From contig JAECUM010000832.1 in assembly GCA_016617855.1 (NCBI GenBank), positions 1 through 64,000 of the forward strand: a DNA stretch of 64,000 bases, in the 5' to 3' direction. The notes below the pieces were generated by a model. It was not told the DNA's origin. It was given only the letters and a program-made list of their open reading frames with translations, and ran no database searches. The stretch is from Megalonaias nervosa. Its lineage: Eukaryota; Mollusca; Bivalvia; Unionida; Unionidae. The position numbers and the translations under genes are program-made. Of this stretch, positions 22,790-34,130 are shown piece by piece. Positions within the stretch are counted from its first letter, which is position 1. Each line of letters opens with the position of its first letter.

Positions 22790-23080
22790 TGTTAGTATTG
22801 GTGAAAGAACTCCATCCGTTTCGATCAGCTCTTGCAGTATCAATAACCGCGGTTCACCTCATTCCATTCACCTGTTCTCGTCACAAGATGTGGACTAACG
22901 TAGAATCGTCTACCCTCTATCGTCGATGCTGTTCAACCAGGACTATCCCTTGTATGTCAAATCATCATGGGCTATCAGATGTCTGATATAGCCGTTTGCA
23001 AGCGAAGGATCTATGTGGAGAGGCAAGGCTGTCTGAAGCGAGTCTTAATCTACGGCCCAGAAGTCAGATGAAGTTTGAGG
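22790..23080 (+). pseudogene. Small basic Polinton-A protein, A1 copy
   Basis: This matches the intact frame at 61,312-61,605 in shifted frames. Shared text includes KMWTN and ESSTL near the middle and a basic C-terminus. Frame breaks occur near 22,900 and 22,990. Function is unknown; see the A2 copy. Confidence 0.45.
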
Positions 23081-23139
23081 AAGAGAAGAAGATCCGTGCG
23101 ATGCCCTCTATGTTAACTGAATGGTGTTAAAAAAGCAAA

Positions 23140-23155
23140 GGCCCTTTTAAGGTCT
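23140..23155 (+). terminator. Histone-like 3' stem-loop
   Basis: AAAGGCCCTTTTAAGGTCT followed by AATCCA. The stem GGCCCT/AGGTCT has one mismatch and one wobble. It lies just after the small basic gene, as at 61,617. The histone consensus loop is TTTC or similar; here it is TTTA. Confidence 0.5.
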
Positions 23156-23170
23156 AATCCATTGCCTCGA

Positions 23171-24190
23171 AAAGATATCTATTATCTGTTGCCTAAAATT
23201 TATTTTAGTCGATTCTTTTTGTATGATAGATTTATTTTCATAAATCTATGTTTGTGTCATATGTCTATATCTCTAAGCCTGTCTTTAACCACGTCTCTAT
23301 GTCTATGTCTCTATGTCGCTGGGGTGCCCCCATTCACTACTCACGTGAAACTATCAAAATGAGAGTGAAAGTGTCAGCAAGGACCAATCTTCTGTTGAAA
23401 TCTTGCAGCTAATATTTAGCCTTAGCGTTCTAAACCTACAAAGGAAGCATTACATATCATCAGGGATTAATGCACAGTCAAAACTATTTTTGGCTATTTT
23501 TATGCAGTATAATCACATCAGCAGAGTGACCTGTCTCATCGATGCTTTATTTAATTCTTATCTGTTATCTCTAACCATCTTAGGTCAGGTCAGGCATCTC
23601 TTGCCACCGTAAGTAACAGTAGACGATGCTACCTGTGACTATTGACCCAGAATGGAGAGCTACACCATGTTGCGTGTGGTAAGTCGTTTTTGGTGGAGCA
23701 GGCGGCCGAGTAGATATGCTAATCGTCCGTCTGTGCAGACGGAACGCAATAATTGTGTGGACAACGCAGGGCATCAGCAGATGTGCAGCAGGAACTGACG
23801 GTCATCCACTGCATCCTGACGTATCTCCAGACGTATCGAAACTGCCTTGCTACTGGAATGAGACAGGCCTGGACAAGAAAGCGAGGGTGACTCTGAACAA
23901 CTTGCCCTCACTTTAAACGCAACGCACGCGTAAATCATGACACTACTCCCCTCCCCACTGTCTTCTTCAACCCTCGTGCCGATGGGCGAGCGGCAAAATC
24001 GTAGGTGTGGATTCACCGGGAGCTATAACTGCAGACCTGTATACAGGCAGTACAGGGCATAGGGTTGCTTTCACTAGACCGAAATAGCAGTGGATTTTGG
24101 TAGCACCCTTGCACCACTGTGCATGCCATTTTAGGATCACACAACTCACCTACGTAGCATGAAGAAGGGGCTAGAAATGGTGGATTAACT
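23171..24190. other. No gene recognised
   Basis: Short frames on both strands only. No splice-supported exon, repeat or motif was found. Confidence 0.4.
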
Positions 24191-25250
24191 ATGATCAACC
24201 CAGATGAGATGAAGGACAAATTTTATGAAGACCTTGAGACTCTTATTGCAGAAATACCAAAGGTAGACAAGCTCATCATCCGTTGCAACATAAATACTAT
24301 ACTTAGCACACATCATCTGACATGGTCAGATGTCTTTGCCAGAAATGGCCTTGACAAAGGCAACAAAAACGGACTTCTCTTACACGACCTCCCAATCACC
24401 AATACAGTCTTCCGCCTCTCAAACTGGAAAAGACATCTTGGATGCAGCACACTCCAAGCACTATCTTCTTACTGACAACGTCATCGTCAGGAGAAGAGTT
24501 AGGCAGGAAGTCTGAGAGACGAAGGCCATGAGAATTAAGAATGCTGGAGTAACCACAGGCACATAATCTCAAAGCTCCATATCTGGATGCAGCCTAGCAG
24601 ACGATCAAACGGTACGATAAAGAAGTGTTAAGAAAGCGTCTATTTTGCCAAATGGAAACGGGAACATGAAAGAAGCATTTGTCGTGCAGTCCACATCGAC
24701 AAATGAAACCAATGACAGAATTGCTAAAGCAAGTGTGACCTTACGTGCAAACGTGTGGGAACAAAGAGTGATTGGTCTACAAGCCAAACTTGAGGTATAC
24801 AAAGCTATTCTGTTGCGTATGCTTGCGAAACCTGGACGGTGTACAGAATCCATTTCAAGAAGCTGAATAATTTTCACATGGGCTGCCTTTGGAAACACTG
24901 AGATTGTCACACGGGCATTCATTCCATACATTCACAGTCTGCTGATGAAATGACAGTTGAGATGGACAGGCCACATCAAAAGGATGTCAGAAGAGCGACG
25001 ATCAAAAAAGATTTTCTACAGCGGGCTGAATGAGAGCGATCTCAGGGTGGTCAAAAGGAAAGCTTCAATGATTCCCTCAAGTTGAACCCTGTAACATCTC
25101 AGCATTGACCCTGAGTCTTGGGAAGATTTCACCCAGGTTCGCTCCACTTGGCGGAGTTTCGTCCTTATTGTAGCTACCGACTTTGAACAGGAGAGAATTG
25201 CAGACACAGTGCAGAAGTTCCAGCAAATGTAGCATGTCCTCCATTGTATA
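24190..25250 (+). mobile_element. Second LINE, internally deleted fragment
   Basis: The frame at 24,191-24,475 has the endonuclease end (MINPDEMKDKFYEDLETL, ITNTVFRLSNW). After about 24,640 shifted frames give RT C-terminal text (RIAKASVTLRANVWEQR, KLEVYKAILLRML) and the LINE 3' domain, ending near 25,250. The central RT is missing. The layout fits an RTE- or CR1-related LINE on the plus strand. It is a different family from the one at 1-10.9 kb. Confidence 0.65.
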
Positions 25251-25600
25251 TAGCACATCTTACCTGTACGAAAATTCTATATTCTTTTCCCTGCATCAAT
25301 CGGTACATCAGATATCATAATTATAATGCGTGTATTTGCGTATCAATGTCAACAATAGCGAGCAAAATTTATTTAATTTCTTATTTGAGTACAAAGGGTC
25401 TATAACTGCTGAAATAAATTAGCGGCTGGTTTCTCTGTGAAACACATGTTTAACACAATTCCTGGTCAAGGGTCCATGCACGACATATTGCGACTCTTTT
25501 GCGTGTTGGAATAAAAGCGCACTAGTACTGAGTACACGTCTTTATGAAGAACATAATGTTTGGGTTTAAGTACACTAATTTTTTAAGCTTACCATGCTTT

Positions 25601-25649
<49 letters not shown>

Positions 25650-27110
25650 GACACGTGTGTCTGTATTATAACCCCTGAGCTGATTGCGGTTGGCACGTAC
25701 ATCGCCTAATTCTTCACCATTGATGATTTTAAAGTTCAAGTAGACTTCACGTAGAGATACCTAGATATTGAGGAGACTTAAAACATGTCACATTACGTCA
25801 AACTAGTAGATAGACTGAGAGTTACAACAGTGATAAACAATCTGTGATGTCAACATGTAGTCTTCAGATTCTTACTTTGTCAAAAACATCTAGAATGTGA
25901 AAAAGAATAAAAATTTGAAATAAACCCTTTTAAGAACTCTTTGAACAAATGGAACAAGGCAAATGCAATATTATAACTGGAAAGAAATATTCGTTGCAAT
26001 TACAAAGGATCCGTGGATTGAACCAATCGAAGGTATCTTCTTTAATAATAATAATAATAATAATAATAATGGATGGACAAAGCAGAAATGTACTGAAATC
26101 TAGGCATACTCTACGAATAAACATAACCATATCTTGCCAAATAACCTAGCAATGCTTTCGAAAAGGTAATTCGCAGTAAACTATGGTCTTCAACCATTAT
26201 ATTTTCTGCTGTGCGCGACTCAGCCCACCCAATGGAAATTAACTTAATTCTTCTAAGATACCACCTGACCGACCAGTTAAGTGGGAAAAAGCCCCAAACG
26301 CGTCAAAATATTTACTAATAATTGTATTATTAGCAGCTGTAAACACGTACGCAAGCATCTATTTATAGATCCTACGCAATTTTACGTTGTTATGTATATT
26401 TTATTGCATTGTTTATTAGTTAGATGACACAATTAGCCTCAAGTATATTGGCGATTTATATCTAAATGAACAGTTTTCATTCAGGACGGAAAATAAATAG
26501 AATTCCATAAATCCCATGGTCACCTCACACACATGGGTATCAGAGGTAGGCCTTAATTAAACTGTAAAGTAGAGTTTTTTTTACAGGGAAATTATTATTT
26601 TACAAAGCCGTAGATGGAACGCAGCATATATCCACAATCACTATCTTAGAAGTGCATTTAGCCACGTAATTGGATGTTCTATTTAATATTTTCTCATTAC
26701 AGGACATCGGGTTGGGAAAAAACGAAGGATGTAGCACTCATGTTAGTCAGTCATCATTCAGTATCCATCCACCCCTCTTTTTAAATACAGATTTTTATTG
26801 TTAGCAATTCTTTGTTTCTGGTGTTTGTATTAAGATAACACACATGCACGCAAATCCAGGGAAGAGCTGACACTTTAAATAGCTGTGTGTGTGTGTGTGT
26901 GTGTGTGTGTCTCTCTCTCTCTCTCTCTCTCTCTCGATCGATCGATCGAACGAGAGAGAGAGAGAGAGAGAGAGGCTGTGCTGGTACAGGATGTTTATAT
27001 AGGTGATGCATGCTGATACAAGTCATGCCATGCATCTATGATTTTTTTTGTTTTGCAACAACACCATAGTATTCAGTTGAATACTTATTTGAATACTTAT
27101 TTTATTACAG
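25250..27110. other. Host DNA with microsatellites, no gene
   Basis: This probably lies in an upstream NHE intron. It holds (CT)n at about 25,603-25,645, (AAT)n at 26,044-26,070, and a GT run followed by CT and GA runs at 26,883-26,974. The CT...CGATCGATCGATCG...GA part is self-complementary. No exon was found. Confidence 0.55.
26883..26974. repeat. Compound (GT)n (CT)n (GATC)n (GA)n microsatellite
   Basis: About 28 bases of GT alternate into about 26 of CT, then GATC repeats and about 20 of GA. The CT and GA arms pair around the GATC core, so a hairpin can form. It lies about 140 bp upstream of the first visible NHE exon. Confidence 0.8.
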
Positions 27111-27577
27111 CCTTCCACTTGCATCACAGACTGGCGTTCATTATTCCCGAGAGTTGTCTGCTTATAGTCCTGGGGTTGATCCTTGGCGCCATCTTTCGTT
27201 CTACCGACTTCTTCACCAAAAACCGATATGTCCTCAATGCCGATATTTTTTTCATATACCTCCTGCCGCCAATCATTTTTGATGCCGGATACTTTATGCC
27301 GAATAGGAATTTCTTTGACAACATAGGTTCAGTTCTTGTTATGGCCTTCATAAATACGCTAATCAACACAGTTTTGATCGGATTTTCCTTGTATGCCATA
27401 TCTCTCTGGGGGTTTGTGGGAAGGCAAATCAGCATGCTGAACTGCCTTATATTCAGCGCCTTCATCTCTGCTGTCGACCCTGTAGCTGTTTTGGCCACAT
27501 TTGAAGAAGTCCGTGTCAACCAGATGCTCTATCTAATTGTGTTTGGCGAATCTCTGCTGAATGATGGTGTGACTGTG
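27111..27577 (+). CDS. Na+/H+ exchanger exon (transmembrane core, part 1)
   Basis: The exon starts after TTTATTACAG and ends at ACTGTG before GTATGA. It encodes about 155 residues of the SLC9 ion-exchange domain: IIPESCLLIVLGLILGAIF, LLPPIIFDAGYFMPNR, SAVDPVAVLATFEEV and GESLLNDGVTV. SAVDPVAV and the ND pair are conserved ion-translocation segments in plasma-membrane NHEs. The first two bases complete a codon from an upstream exon not found in the window. The protein swaps extracellular Na+ for cytosolic H+. The subtype (NHE2/3-like) is not certain. Confidence 0.9.
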
Positions 27578-27627
27578 GTATGAAGTTCATCTCTTCCTCT
27601 TGGTCTCTTTGTAATGTTTTGTAACAG

Positions 27628-27651
27628 AAATAATAATAATAATAATACTAC

Positions 27652-27683
<32 letters not shown>
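27628..27683. repeat. (AAT)n microsatellite
   Basis: AAT/ACT-type triplets just after an NHE exon, within the intron. Confidence 0.8.
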
Positions 27684-27685
<2 letters not shown>

Positions 27686-28124
27686 GACAACAACACTATT
27701 TACAAGGGGTTTTAAGAAAGGAGAAATGAAAATAAAGTACTTTTTGCAATACTGCAAATATTTCCTCTTTGAATGCTGCGTTGCAAGTTTACGTTTATTC
27801 GTCATTATGTTCAAAATAAAATTATAATAATCTAACCATGGCAATATATAATTTAAAAAAATCAATTACATTTTATGGGGGTGGGGAATGTTTTCAAATT
27901 CGCATTTCAGTCGAGTTTATGATTATTTCTCAGCAAGTCTTGCATGTTATCTGCATTTAGAAAAATAGTTTACAATGTTAGTATGAATTTGTAATGCTAC
28001 TTAATTATTGCCCTGCCTATTAATGATGATCCACAATATTTCTATATATGTATTTATATTTCTTTTTATATATTTATATTTCTATTTATGTATTTATATT
28101 TCTATTTATGTATTTATATATCAG

Positions 28125-28381
28125 GTTATTTTTCACATGATTGAGGGCTTCATAGAAATCGGCGAGCAAAACATAATCTCCATTGATGTTTGGGCTGGGG
28201 TTCTTTCGTTCTTTATCGTGGCAATAGGCGGTTCTTTAATAGGAATCCTATACGGATTCTTTGGCGGATTTATTACGAAGTACACCAAGCACGTGAAAGT
28301 AATAGAACCACTTCTTATTTTTGTCTTGGGATATCTCATGTATCTCACTTCAGAAATGATACATCTCTCTGGAATTTTAGC
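28125..28381 (+). CDS. Na+/H+ exchanger exon (part 2)
   Basis: The exon begins after TATATATCAG and ends before GTAAGT. It joins the previous exon in phase 0. It encodes about 85 residues (FHMIEGFIEIGEQNIISI, AIGGSLIGILYGFFGG, EPLLIFVLGYLMYLTSE, LSGILA). These are transmembrane segments in the central SLC9 core. The last two bases begin a split codon completed by the exon at 29,510. Confidence 0.9.
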
Positions 28382-28470
28382 GTAAGTAATCTTTATACAG
28401 TAATAATGTAACCATGAAAAATATACTTAACCATTACTTAGGCTTTTGACGTCATTAGTCTCCATAACAT

Positions 28471-28519
<49 letters not shown>
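28471..28519. repeat. (CT)n microsatellite
   Basis: About 48 bases of CT repeat in the intron after the second visible NHE exon. Confidence 0.85.
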
Positions 28520-28521
<2 letters not shown>

Positions 28522-29037
28522 ATTATGTCCATATTTTTTCAGATATTGTTTTGATCTATACGTTTAGAACTTGGAATTATTTTGCTCTGACAATATCTGC
28601 TATTCTCGTACCAAAATCAGTCAGTTTGATTTGCTTTTCATAATCCGGCTCAACCTTGCCTAAAACTTATCAATTAGATAGATATCTGATATCTTCTTCA
28701 GCTTGCTGCAATTTAAATCATAAATCATACTTAAGCAATGTTTTCGACACCGCCCAGTTATGGCAGCTATACCTTGAGTGAAAATGTTGAGGCACACTTA
28801 ATAGTGTTCCACTGTCGGAATATTGCGTCCTTCTTTTCATAGTTAGAAACAGGTCTGAGATATATTTCTGCAACACTGGATGATCTTAGGGCACAACACT
28901 TGGAAAAAGTAATAGATCTAAACACATAATTACCGTCGTACATTTTGGCTTATTACATCGGTAGTTTTTGAAGCTAATCACTCGTTACTTTTGCTTAAAT
29001 TGTGTTGTGTAACATGTTTTACATCTCACACCAGGAA

Positions 29038-29262
29038 TATACCGTATTGTAGATGTTTTTTGATTATATACTGTATTGTAAATGTTATTTGATTATATAC
29101 CGTATTATAGATGTTATTTGATTACATACCATATTGTAGATGTTATTTGATTATATACTGTATTGTAGATGTTATCTGATTATATATCGTATTGTAGATG
29201 TTTTTTGATTATATACCGTATTGTAGATGTTATTTGAAATTATACTGTATTGTAGATGTGAA
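29038..29262. repeat. 31-bp tandem repeat, about 7 copies
   Basis: The unit is close to ATACCGTATTGTAGATGTT plus ATTTGATTAT, with point changes between copies. It lies in the NHE intron. No coding potential. Confidence 0.85.
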
Positions 29263-29509
29263 CAACCACCGTAAACTTTCGATCTACAAGTTGATTGGGT
29301 GGCTTTTGGATGTAGGGTCGAAGTAAAGGGAAGAATAACCGGGAGAAAATGGTGTGTCATTCAATTTATTGAAGAAACTTGGATTATCATTATGGTCATT
29401 CATTTCATCGTTGTAGATGTGATTGTTATTGTTATTTCTACACTGCCGCTACTAGTACAAAAAGTTACTACTACTGCTGACGTCAGTGTTACTATTGCTA
29501 TTATTACAG

Positions 29510-29727
29510 TCTATCCTTTGGCGGTATAGTCTTGCGGCATTACGTGGAATCCAACGTTTCTAAACCGACGGCTACAACCATCAAGTACATAATGAAAATG
29601 TTAGCCAACATTTCGGAGACCATCATCTTTATGTTCCTCGGCTTGTCCACCATGGCGGAGGGGCTTGACTGGAACCTCTCCTTCATTTTTTTCGCCCTCA
29701 TTTTCTGTCTCATCTACAGAGTAGTGG
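29510..29727 (+). CDS. Na+/H+ exchanger exon (part 3)
   Basis: The acceptor is TTATTACAG and the donor GTAAGG. The exon completes the split Ala codon and encodes RHYVESNVSK, TIKYIMKMLANISETI, FMFLGLSTM and the FALIFCLIYRVV segment. Residue order matches SLC9 proteins. Its intron to the next exon (29,728-46,825) holds the whole of Polinton-B. Confidence 0.9.
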
Positions 29728-30048
29728 GTAAGGCACCAACAGTTGTTTTATTTTCTGAAAGGAGTTGGCAACTAGTATTTCCTATTTCGTTTCTTTCTTT
29801 CCTTCCTTATTAAGGAGATGAATCTGTTTTCAGCAAGTAGTATTAGACACATATACAGGAGATGCAAATGAGAGGAATTAGAGGAATACAATCTTTGCTT
29901 TGTGCCCCTCCCCCAAACCCAAATCCTCTTCCCCTATTCACATGGTCAGTTTCAAAAACATTTCTCCTCGATGTGTTTCATATCGGTATTATAAAGGCCA
30001 CGTTGACTAATTATACATTGGAAATATGTAGATCTTTTTATATCCTTA

Positions 30049-30288
30049 AGCAGCAGAGGGGGTGAACAGACAACTTTGCCTGAGACCTTATTTATGAAAG
30101 ATAAAGCCTCGTACGGCGATGAAATCTCAACGTCAATAACATTAAACCAGCACCTCTAACTTTGCATCGTAGGAACCCAACAGGGTTAACTTGGGTTGTT
30201 ACTTCGATGACGATTTTTGTATTTCAATCGCCACGTGGCCGCGTTTACGTGTTGGTCACTCACCGTTGGTCGCACCCCCTCTGCTGCT
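30049..30288 (+). repeat. Polinton-B left terminal inverted repeat
   Basis: 240 bp, matching the reverse complement of 46,113-46,352 with about seven substitutions, mostly transitions and several at CpG. It begins AGCAGCAGAGGGGGTG and ends CACCCCCTCTGCTGCT, so each TIR is itself bounded by 16-bp inverted repeats. Integrase would act on its outer end. Confidence 0.95.
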
Positions 30289-30316
30289 ATAATTAAACCA
30301 TTGCATTATATCAATA

Positions 30317-31598
30317 ATGATCGGTGAAGCTCACTCAGCAAGATTAGTTCGAGAGCGACAAGAAGCAATTAAGAAATATCTACCTGTCCGTGATCACGTC
30401 AAACAACTATTACAAGAGCGTCAACAAACACAAGAAGAATTTACAGAATCCGCAGAACAATTATTTAAACCTATCACTGAAACTACTAAAGGTATCGTCC
30501 CCGTGTTAAAAGAAACAGCGAAACAAACTGAAATAATAGCGGAGCGAACTAAGAAGACAAAAAAAAAATTCTACGAGAACTTCCTGCCGAAATAGCTGCG
30601 GCTCAGCCAACGGTGACGGAGTCACCAGAGACAGAACAAGCAGAAGATGATACTGAACAAGAACCAGAAACCCAAACTAGGGTTGAATTATCTAATAAAT
30701 TTAATGAGAGTTTCGTTGACAGCATCGCAAAGTTTATCATAAATAAATTAGCTGAAACTGCTTTTTTATCTTACGATGAACGAAAAAAATTTCTAAAACA
30801 TGAGTATGCTGATAAGAATACAGGTCGCGAACAATGGTACAAATGGATTTTTCATTTACGTTTTAATGTTGATCAAGCTCGAACTAACGACAAAAGATAT
30901 GTTGCTTACGATACAGCTATAAAAAATATTACATTGGCTTTTCAAGAAATGCAACAACAACAACCACAACAAGAACCAGAACCAAAAAAAAATCAGTAAA
31001 TGATTATTTTAAACCTAATAGTATCAATGCTATTCAACATCCAACTCATACAATATCTATTGCAGCAAATTACAAAGATCGATATAAATATTTAAAACCT
31101 GAATACGTTGAAGAATTTGAATTTGATGATTGGGTTACTGCTGTATATCTCGTTTCTAGAAATACTGAAAAAATAGATGACTTTGGTGATTATGATGAGT
31201 TTAAAGAAGATGTAATGAAACGAATAAAATTAATTAGGGAAAAAAAATCTAAAGAACCAACTTCATCTGGTGAACCAACTCCACCTAGTGAACCAGTCCA
31301 ACCTCAAGGTCTTTTTGGTCGTGTTTCATCTTACTTAAAAGACAAAACCGGGAGTGGTATCACTCCTCGAAGTGGACTTAATCGAGGAAGTGGTCTTGTT
31401 ACTTGTCCCGACAACGTCGTAGCTGACGTGGATAGATTAGAAACTCTCGTCGGTGGAAAACGAGCCGGTAATAATTCTCCAGAAATTATCAACGAAATCT
31501 CGTCCATTTGTCAACTATTATTTACCGGTGTCATCATGGATATTAACGTGTATCGGTCCCTCATTAATGAAATTATCGATGATTATCATAGCGACTAA
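30317..31598 (+). CDS. Polinton-B virion-module protein, split by two -1 frameshifts
   Basis: Three consecutive frames read as one protein of about 427 residues: 30,317 to about 30,560; then to about 30,990; then to 31,598. Each shift is -1 at an A run (A10 at 30,550-30,559; A9 at 30,984-30,992). The N-terminus is a charged helix (ARLVRERQEAIKKYLPV). The middle is helical and acidic, then glutamine-rich. The C-terminus has a GSGITPRSGLNRGSGL linker and a helical ending (VDRLETLVGGKRAGN, INEISSICQLL). Relatives occur at this place in other Polinton-like elements without an assigned role. Slippage is possible but indels are simpler. Confidence 0.65.
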
Positions 31599-31662
31599 CA
31601 CTAGCGCCAAGGTCTCCCGACTAAGTCACTAATTAAACAGTTAGATATAATTATTATAATAG

Positions 31663-32129
31663 ATGATCATACACGCTAATCAACGTAGACCAATCATGGT
31701 CAGGGTGGTAAATTCAAGATTACCCGTATATGAGACATTTTACGGAGATGGATTCGGTGATGTTGTTAGGGGTTTATTTTCGAGAATCGCCCCAAAAGCA
31801 ATACCGATTGCAAAGCAATTAGGCACGAAAGCTATTGACGTTATTCGTGAAAAAGGTATTAGTACTGTTGGTGACGTTACTAGTAAAGTATTTTCTGCTA
31901 TCAAGGATAGACTAGCACGATTAGTACGACGAAAATCTCAACCACCGGTAAAACTGGCCAGTACTGAAGTGATGCCTGCAAGTGTTAGCAAAATAATAAA
32001 TCAAGCGGCAAATAAAAACTAGCAGAGTTAGCTGATGAAAAGGAAAAAAATGTAGCAGCAAGTTTGATAGCGGGGAGTGGACTCCCCCGCAGCGGGCTGC
32101 CTCGAAGTGGTCTTCGTATTAAACGGTGA
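31663..32129 (+). CDS. Small basic virion-module protein, frameshifted near its end
   Basis: The frame from 31,663 (the ATG at 31,696 is an equally good start) encodes VYETFYGDGFGDVVRGLF and amphipathic helices. It stops at 32,022, but the -1 frame from the A run at 32,014-32,018 continues with basic GSGL-type repeats (SGLPRSGLPRSGL) to a TGA at 32,127-32,129. A basic amphipathic protein just before the major capsid gene is common in Polinton-like elements. A core or membrane-active role is inferred only. Confidence 0.55.
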
Positions 32130-32142
32130 TTAATAACATAAC

Positions 32143-33555
32143 ATGTTTAAACGCAAGTCTGATCCCGCATTTGATATGGACGCGCCAGTTCTCAAAGATG
32201 AATCTAAGCGTGATTATCAATTTTATTCTTACGATGCACGAATGCCAAATCAGCGCGGACGAATTGAATTACAAATTCAAGATACAAGTAGATATTTCTA
32301 TCCTGCTGAAACATTTATCGAGATCGAAGGTGAACTCGTGCGAGCCGATGATACTGATGCAGCACCATCAGTGTACGGAGATAATATTAGTGTTGGTTTT
32401 GTTAACAACGGTATCATTGCGTTGTTCGACAGTGCCATATACATGATCGACGGAAGAAATATTGAATCCATTCAGAAAGATGTTGACGTTGCCACGACAA
32501 TAATTGGTCTTGCGCGATACAGAGACGATTTTACAAGATCAGCTGGCCCATCAATGGCGTTTGCCAAGGATACTTCTAATCATCCTGAATACAGGCAATA
32601 TAATTTAGTACAAACGCCACGTGCTACTGCATCTGATCCACAACCAGCTGGAATGATAGCCCGGCCTGGTGCTGATTTTTCGATATTGCAAAGTGCTAAC
32701 CAAAATTTCAACTTAGGATTTACAACACGTCGAGGAATGTTGAAGGGAAATCGCAGAAGATTTTCTTGCGCTATTCCACTATCACATATTTTTGGATTCT
32801 GTAGACACGTACGAAAGGTCATTTTCGGAGCTAAACATACAATTGTACTCGTACGAAAAGCAACCGACGATGATGCAATATGGCGACCTGCTGGTGATGC
32901 TGGTAAAGTAAATCTAACAAAACTTTCATGGTGAATGCCAGTGATGACTCCATCAATGACCGTCGAAGATCGGTTACTAGCTTTTATGAGCAGTGGCGGT
33001 AAGTCAACGTTGTCTTGGTTAACAACAACCACGGATGCTATTCAAAGCACAATTGCTGGGGTATTTACGTGGCAAATAGCATCACAACAAGGCGTCTTTG
33101 CACCGCGACATATATTTGTTGCATTTCAAAATATTGATCGATTAAATACTCAAGAACGTAGCTCTATGATATTTGACAATTTTAATGTTTCCGAAGTTTC
33201 ATTGCGAATAAACGGACATCAAGAACCATCCGAGGATATTTTGTTGAATTTTGAGCTAAATCATGTTGCACGTTCGTATCATCGTCTGATGTCGTATATG
33301 GGACGTGATCAAAATATTGATACTGGTTTACAAATATCACAGCTTGATTTCACACATTTATATCCGATTTATTATTTTTCGTTGGAGCATTTGGATTTGT
33401 TTAGACAGTCCGTTGTTGATATACATTTTCGAGCTCGTATTAATCCTGGTGCTGAGTACAGAGCAATCGTGGTTATATTATCCGATAAAACAATGTTACT
33501 TGAAGGTGTTGGTGGTCGCATGAGGGTCGTTGATGCTCCCGTCGAAAACATGTAG
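32143..33555 (+). CDS. Major capsid protein (double-jelly-roll type), in-frame TGA
   Basis: The frame from 32,143 to 33,555 (470 codons) would form the capsid shell. An in-frame TGA at 32,932-32,934 divides it, with no frame change. The N-terminal half has NQRGRIELQIQDTSRYFYP, TTIIGLARYRDDF and IPLSHIFGFCRHVRKVIFG. The C-terminal half has IFDNFNVSEVSLRINGH and FSLEHLDLFRQSVVDIHF. The length and these motif positions match Polinton/adintovirus capsid proteins, which fold as two jelly rolls; the fold is from family knowledge. The stop ends the first jelly-roll half, so this copy would make no full-length capsid unless it is read through. Confidence 0.85.
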
Positions 33556-33618
33556 ATGTTTTCCGAATATGCGAGCGTTGATTTAAATCAGTATTTAGAA
33601 GTGAAATATATATCATAA
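33556..33618 (+). CDS. Possible 20-codon ORF
   Basis: An ATG directly follows the capsid stop, and the frame ends at TAA directly before the ATG of the next gene (MFSEYASVDLNQYLEVKYIS). The tight packing may be chance. Confidence 0.2.
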   Translation: MFSEYASVDLNQYLEVKYIS

Positions 33619-34122
33619 ATGTCATATCATCATTTTAGTGTCAGTCTGACCCCGGGTCAGATTAAACGATTACAATCGTCGTCGGCATCATGATGCGGAA
33701 CAAAAATATCATTAAAACACGATCAATTGTTGGGGCAAGTTGCCCATGCAAATAAATTATCGTTGACCGAGAGTCAGTTTAAAAAATTTAACGAAGCTAA
33801 ACACGCCAGCAAAGGAATACGATTAAATCTTTCCGCGGGCGCCATCAAGGATTCTGTTAAAACCGGTGGAATATTTCCGTTTCTCGCCGCGTTACCCGCG
33901 TTGATAGCTCCTGCGGCTCCTGCGGCTGCAAAGGCAGCTGCGTTAGGTGTTACTGGAGCTGCTGCGGGACATGCTGCTTCAAAATTAATTCAAAAAGCAA
34001 CTGGTGGCGCTGTTGGATTAAAAAAAAGACGACGACGACCCCAAATGGGACGCGGATTAAGACTTCCAGGATCTCAACCTCACGTTGGTCGCGGACTGAG
34101 AATTCCAGGGACTCAACGATAA
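33619..34122 (+). CDS. pX/pVI-like core protein, in-frame TGA
   Basis: The frame from the ATG at 33,619 runs 167 codons to 34,122 with a TGA at 33,691-33,693. Two or three short motifs recur (SLTPGQIKRL, LTESQFKKF, LNLSAGAIKD). Then come GGIFPFLAALPAL, an alanine-rich hydrophobic stretch, a KKRRRR run and repeated GRGL-type basic motifs. This layout (motif repeats, GG, alanine segment, basic tail) is that of the Polinton proteins likened to adenovirus pX/pVI. A core or membrane-disrupting role is inferred. Confidence 0.65.
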
Positions 34123-34130
34123 CACCTACG

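Larger units (their letters stand above)
10890..23170 (-). mobile_element. Polinton-A1: decayed Polinton/Maverick DNA element
   Basis: The element holds an integrase core (10.9-11.2 kb), pX-like small proteins (12.0, 13.4 kb), an FtsK/HerA-type ATPase (13.7-14.5 kb), unknown genes (15-16.8 kb) and a protein-primed DNA polymerase B (16.96-21.2 kb), all on minus. The right end has divergent small genes. The integrase is truncated by the LINE, so the left terminal repeat is missing. Similarity to the partial copy at 58.4-61.6 kb ends near 23,170. No major capsid protein or protease was recognised. All long genes are broken. Confidence 0.8.

Noticed and set aside
26781..27035. 84-codon minus-strand frame with SLSLSL and RERERE
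   Set aside because: Translation of a compound microsatellite.
30550..30992. Programmed -1 ribosomal frameshifting in the 30.3-31.6 kb gene
   Set aside because: A-run indels, several in one element and in both directions, are simpler. Kept only as a checkable possibility.
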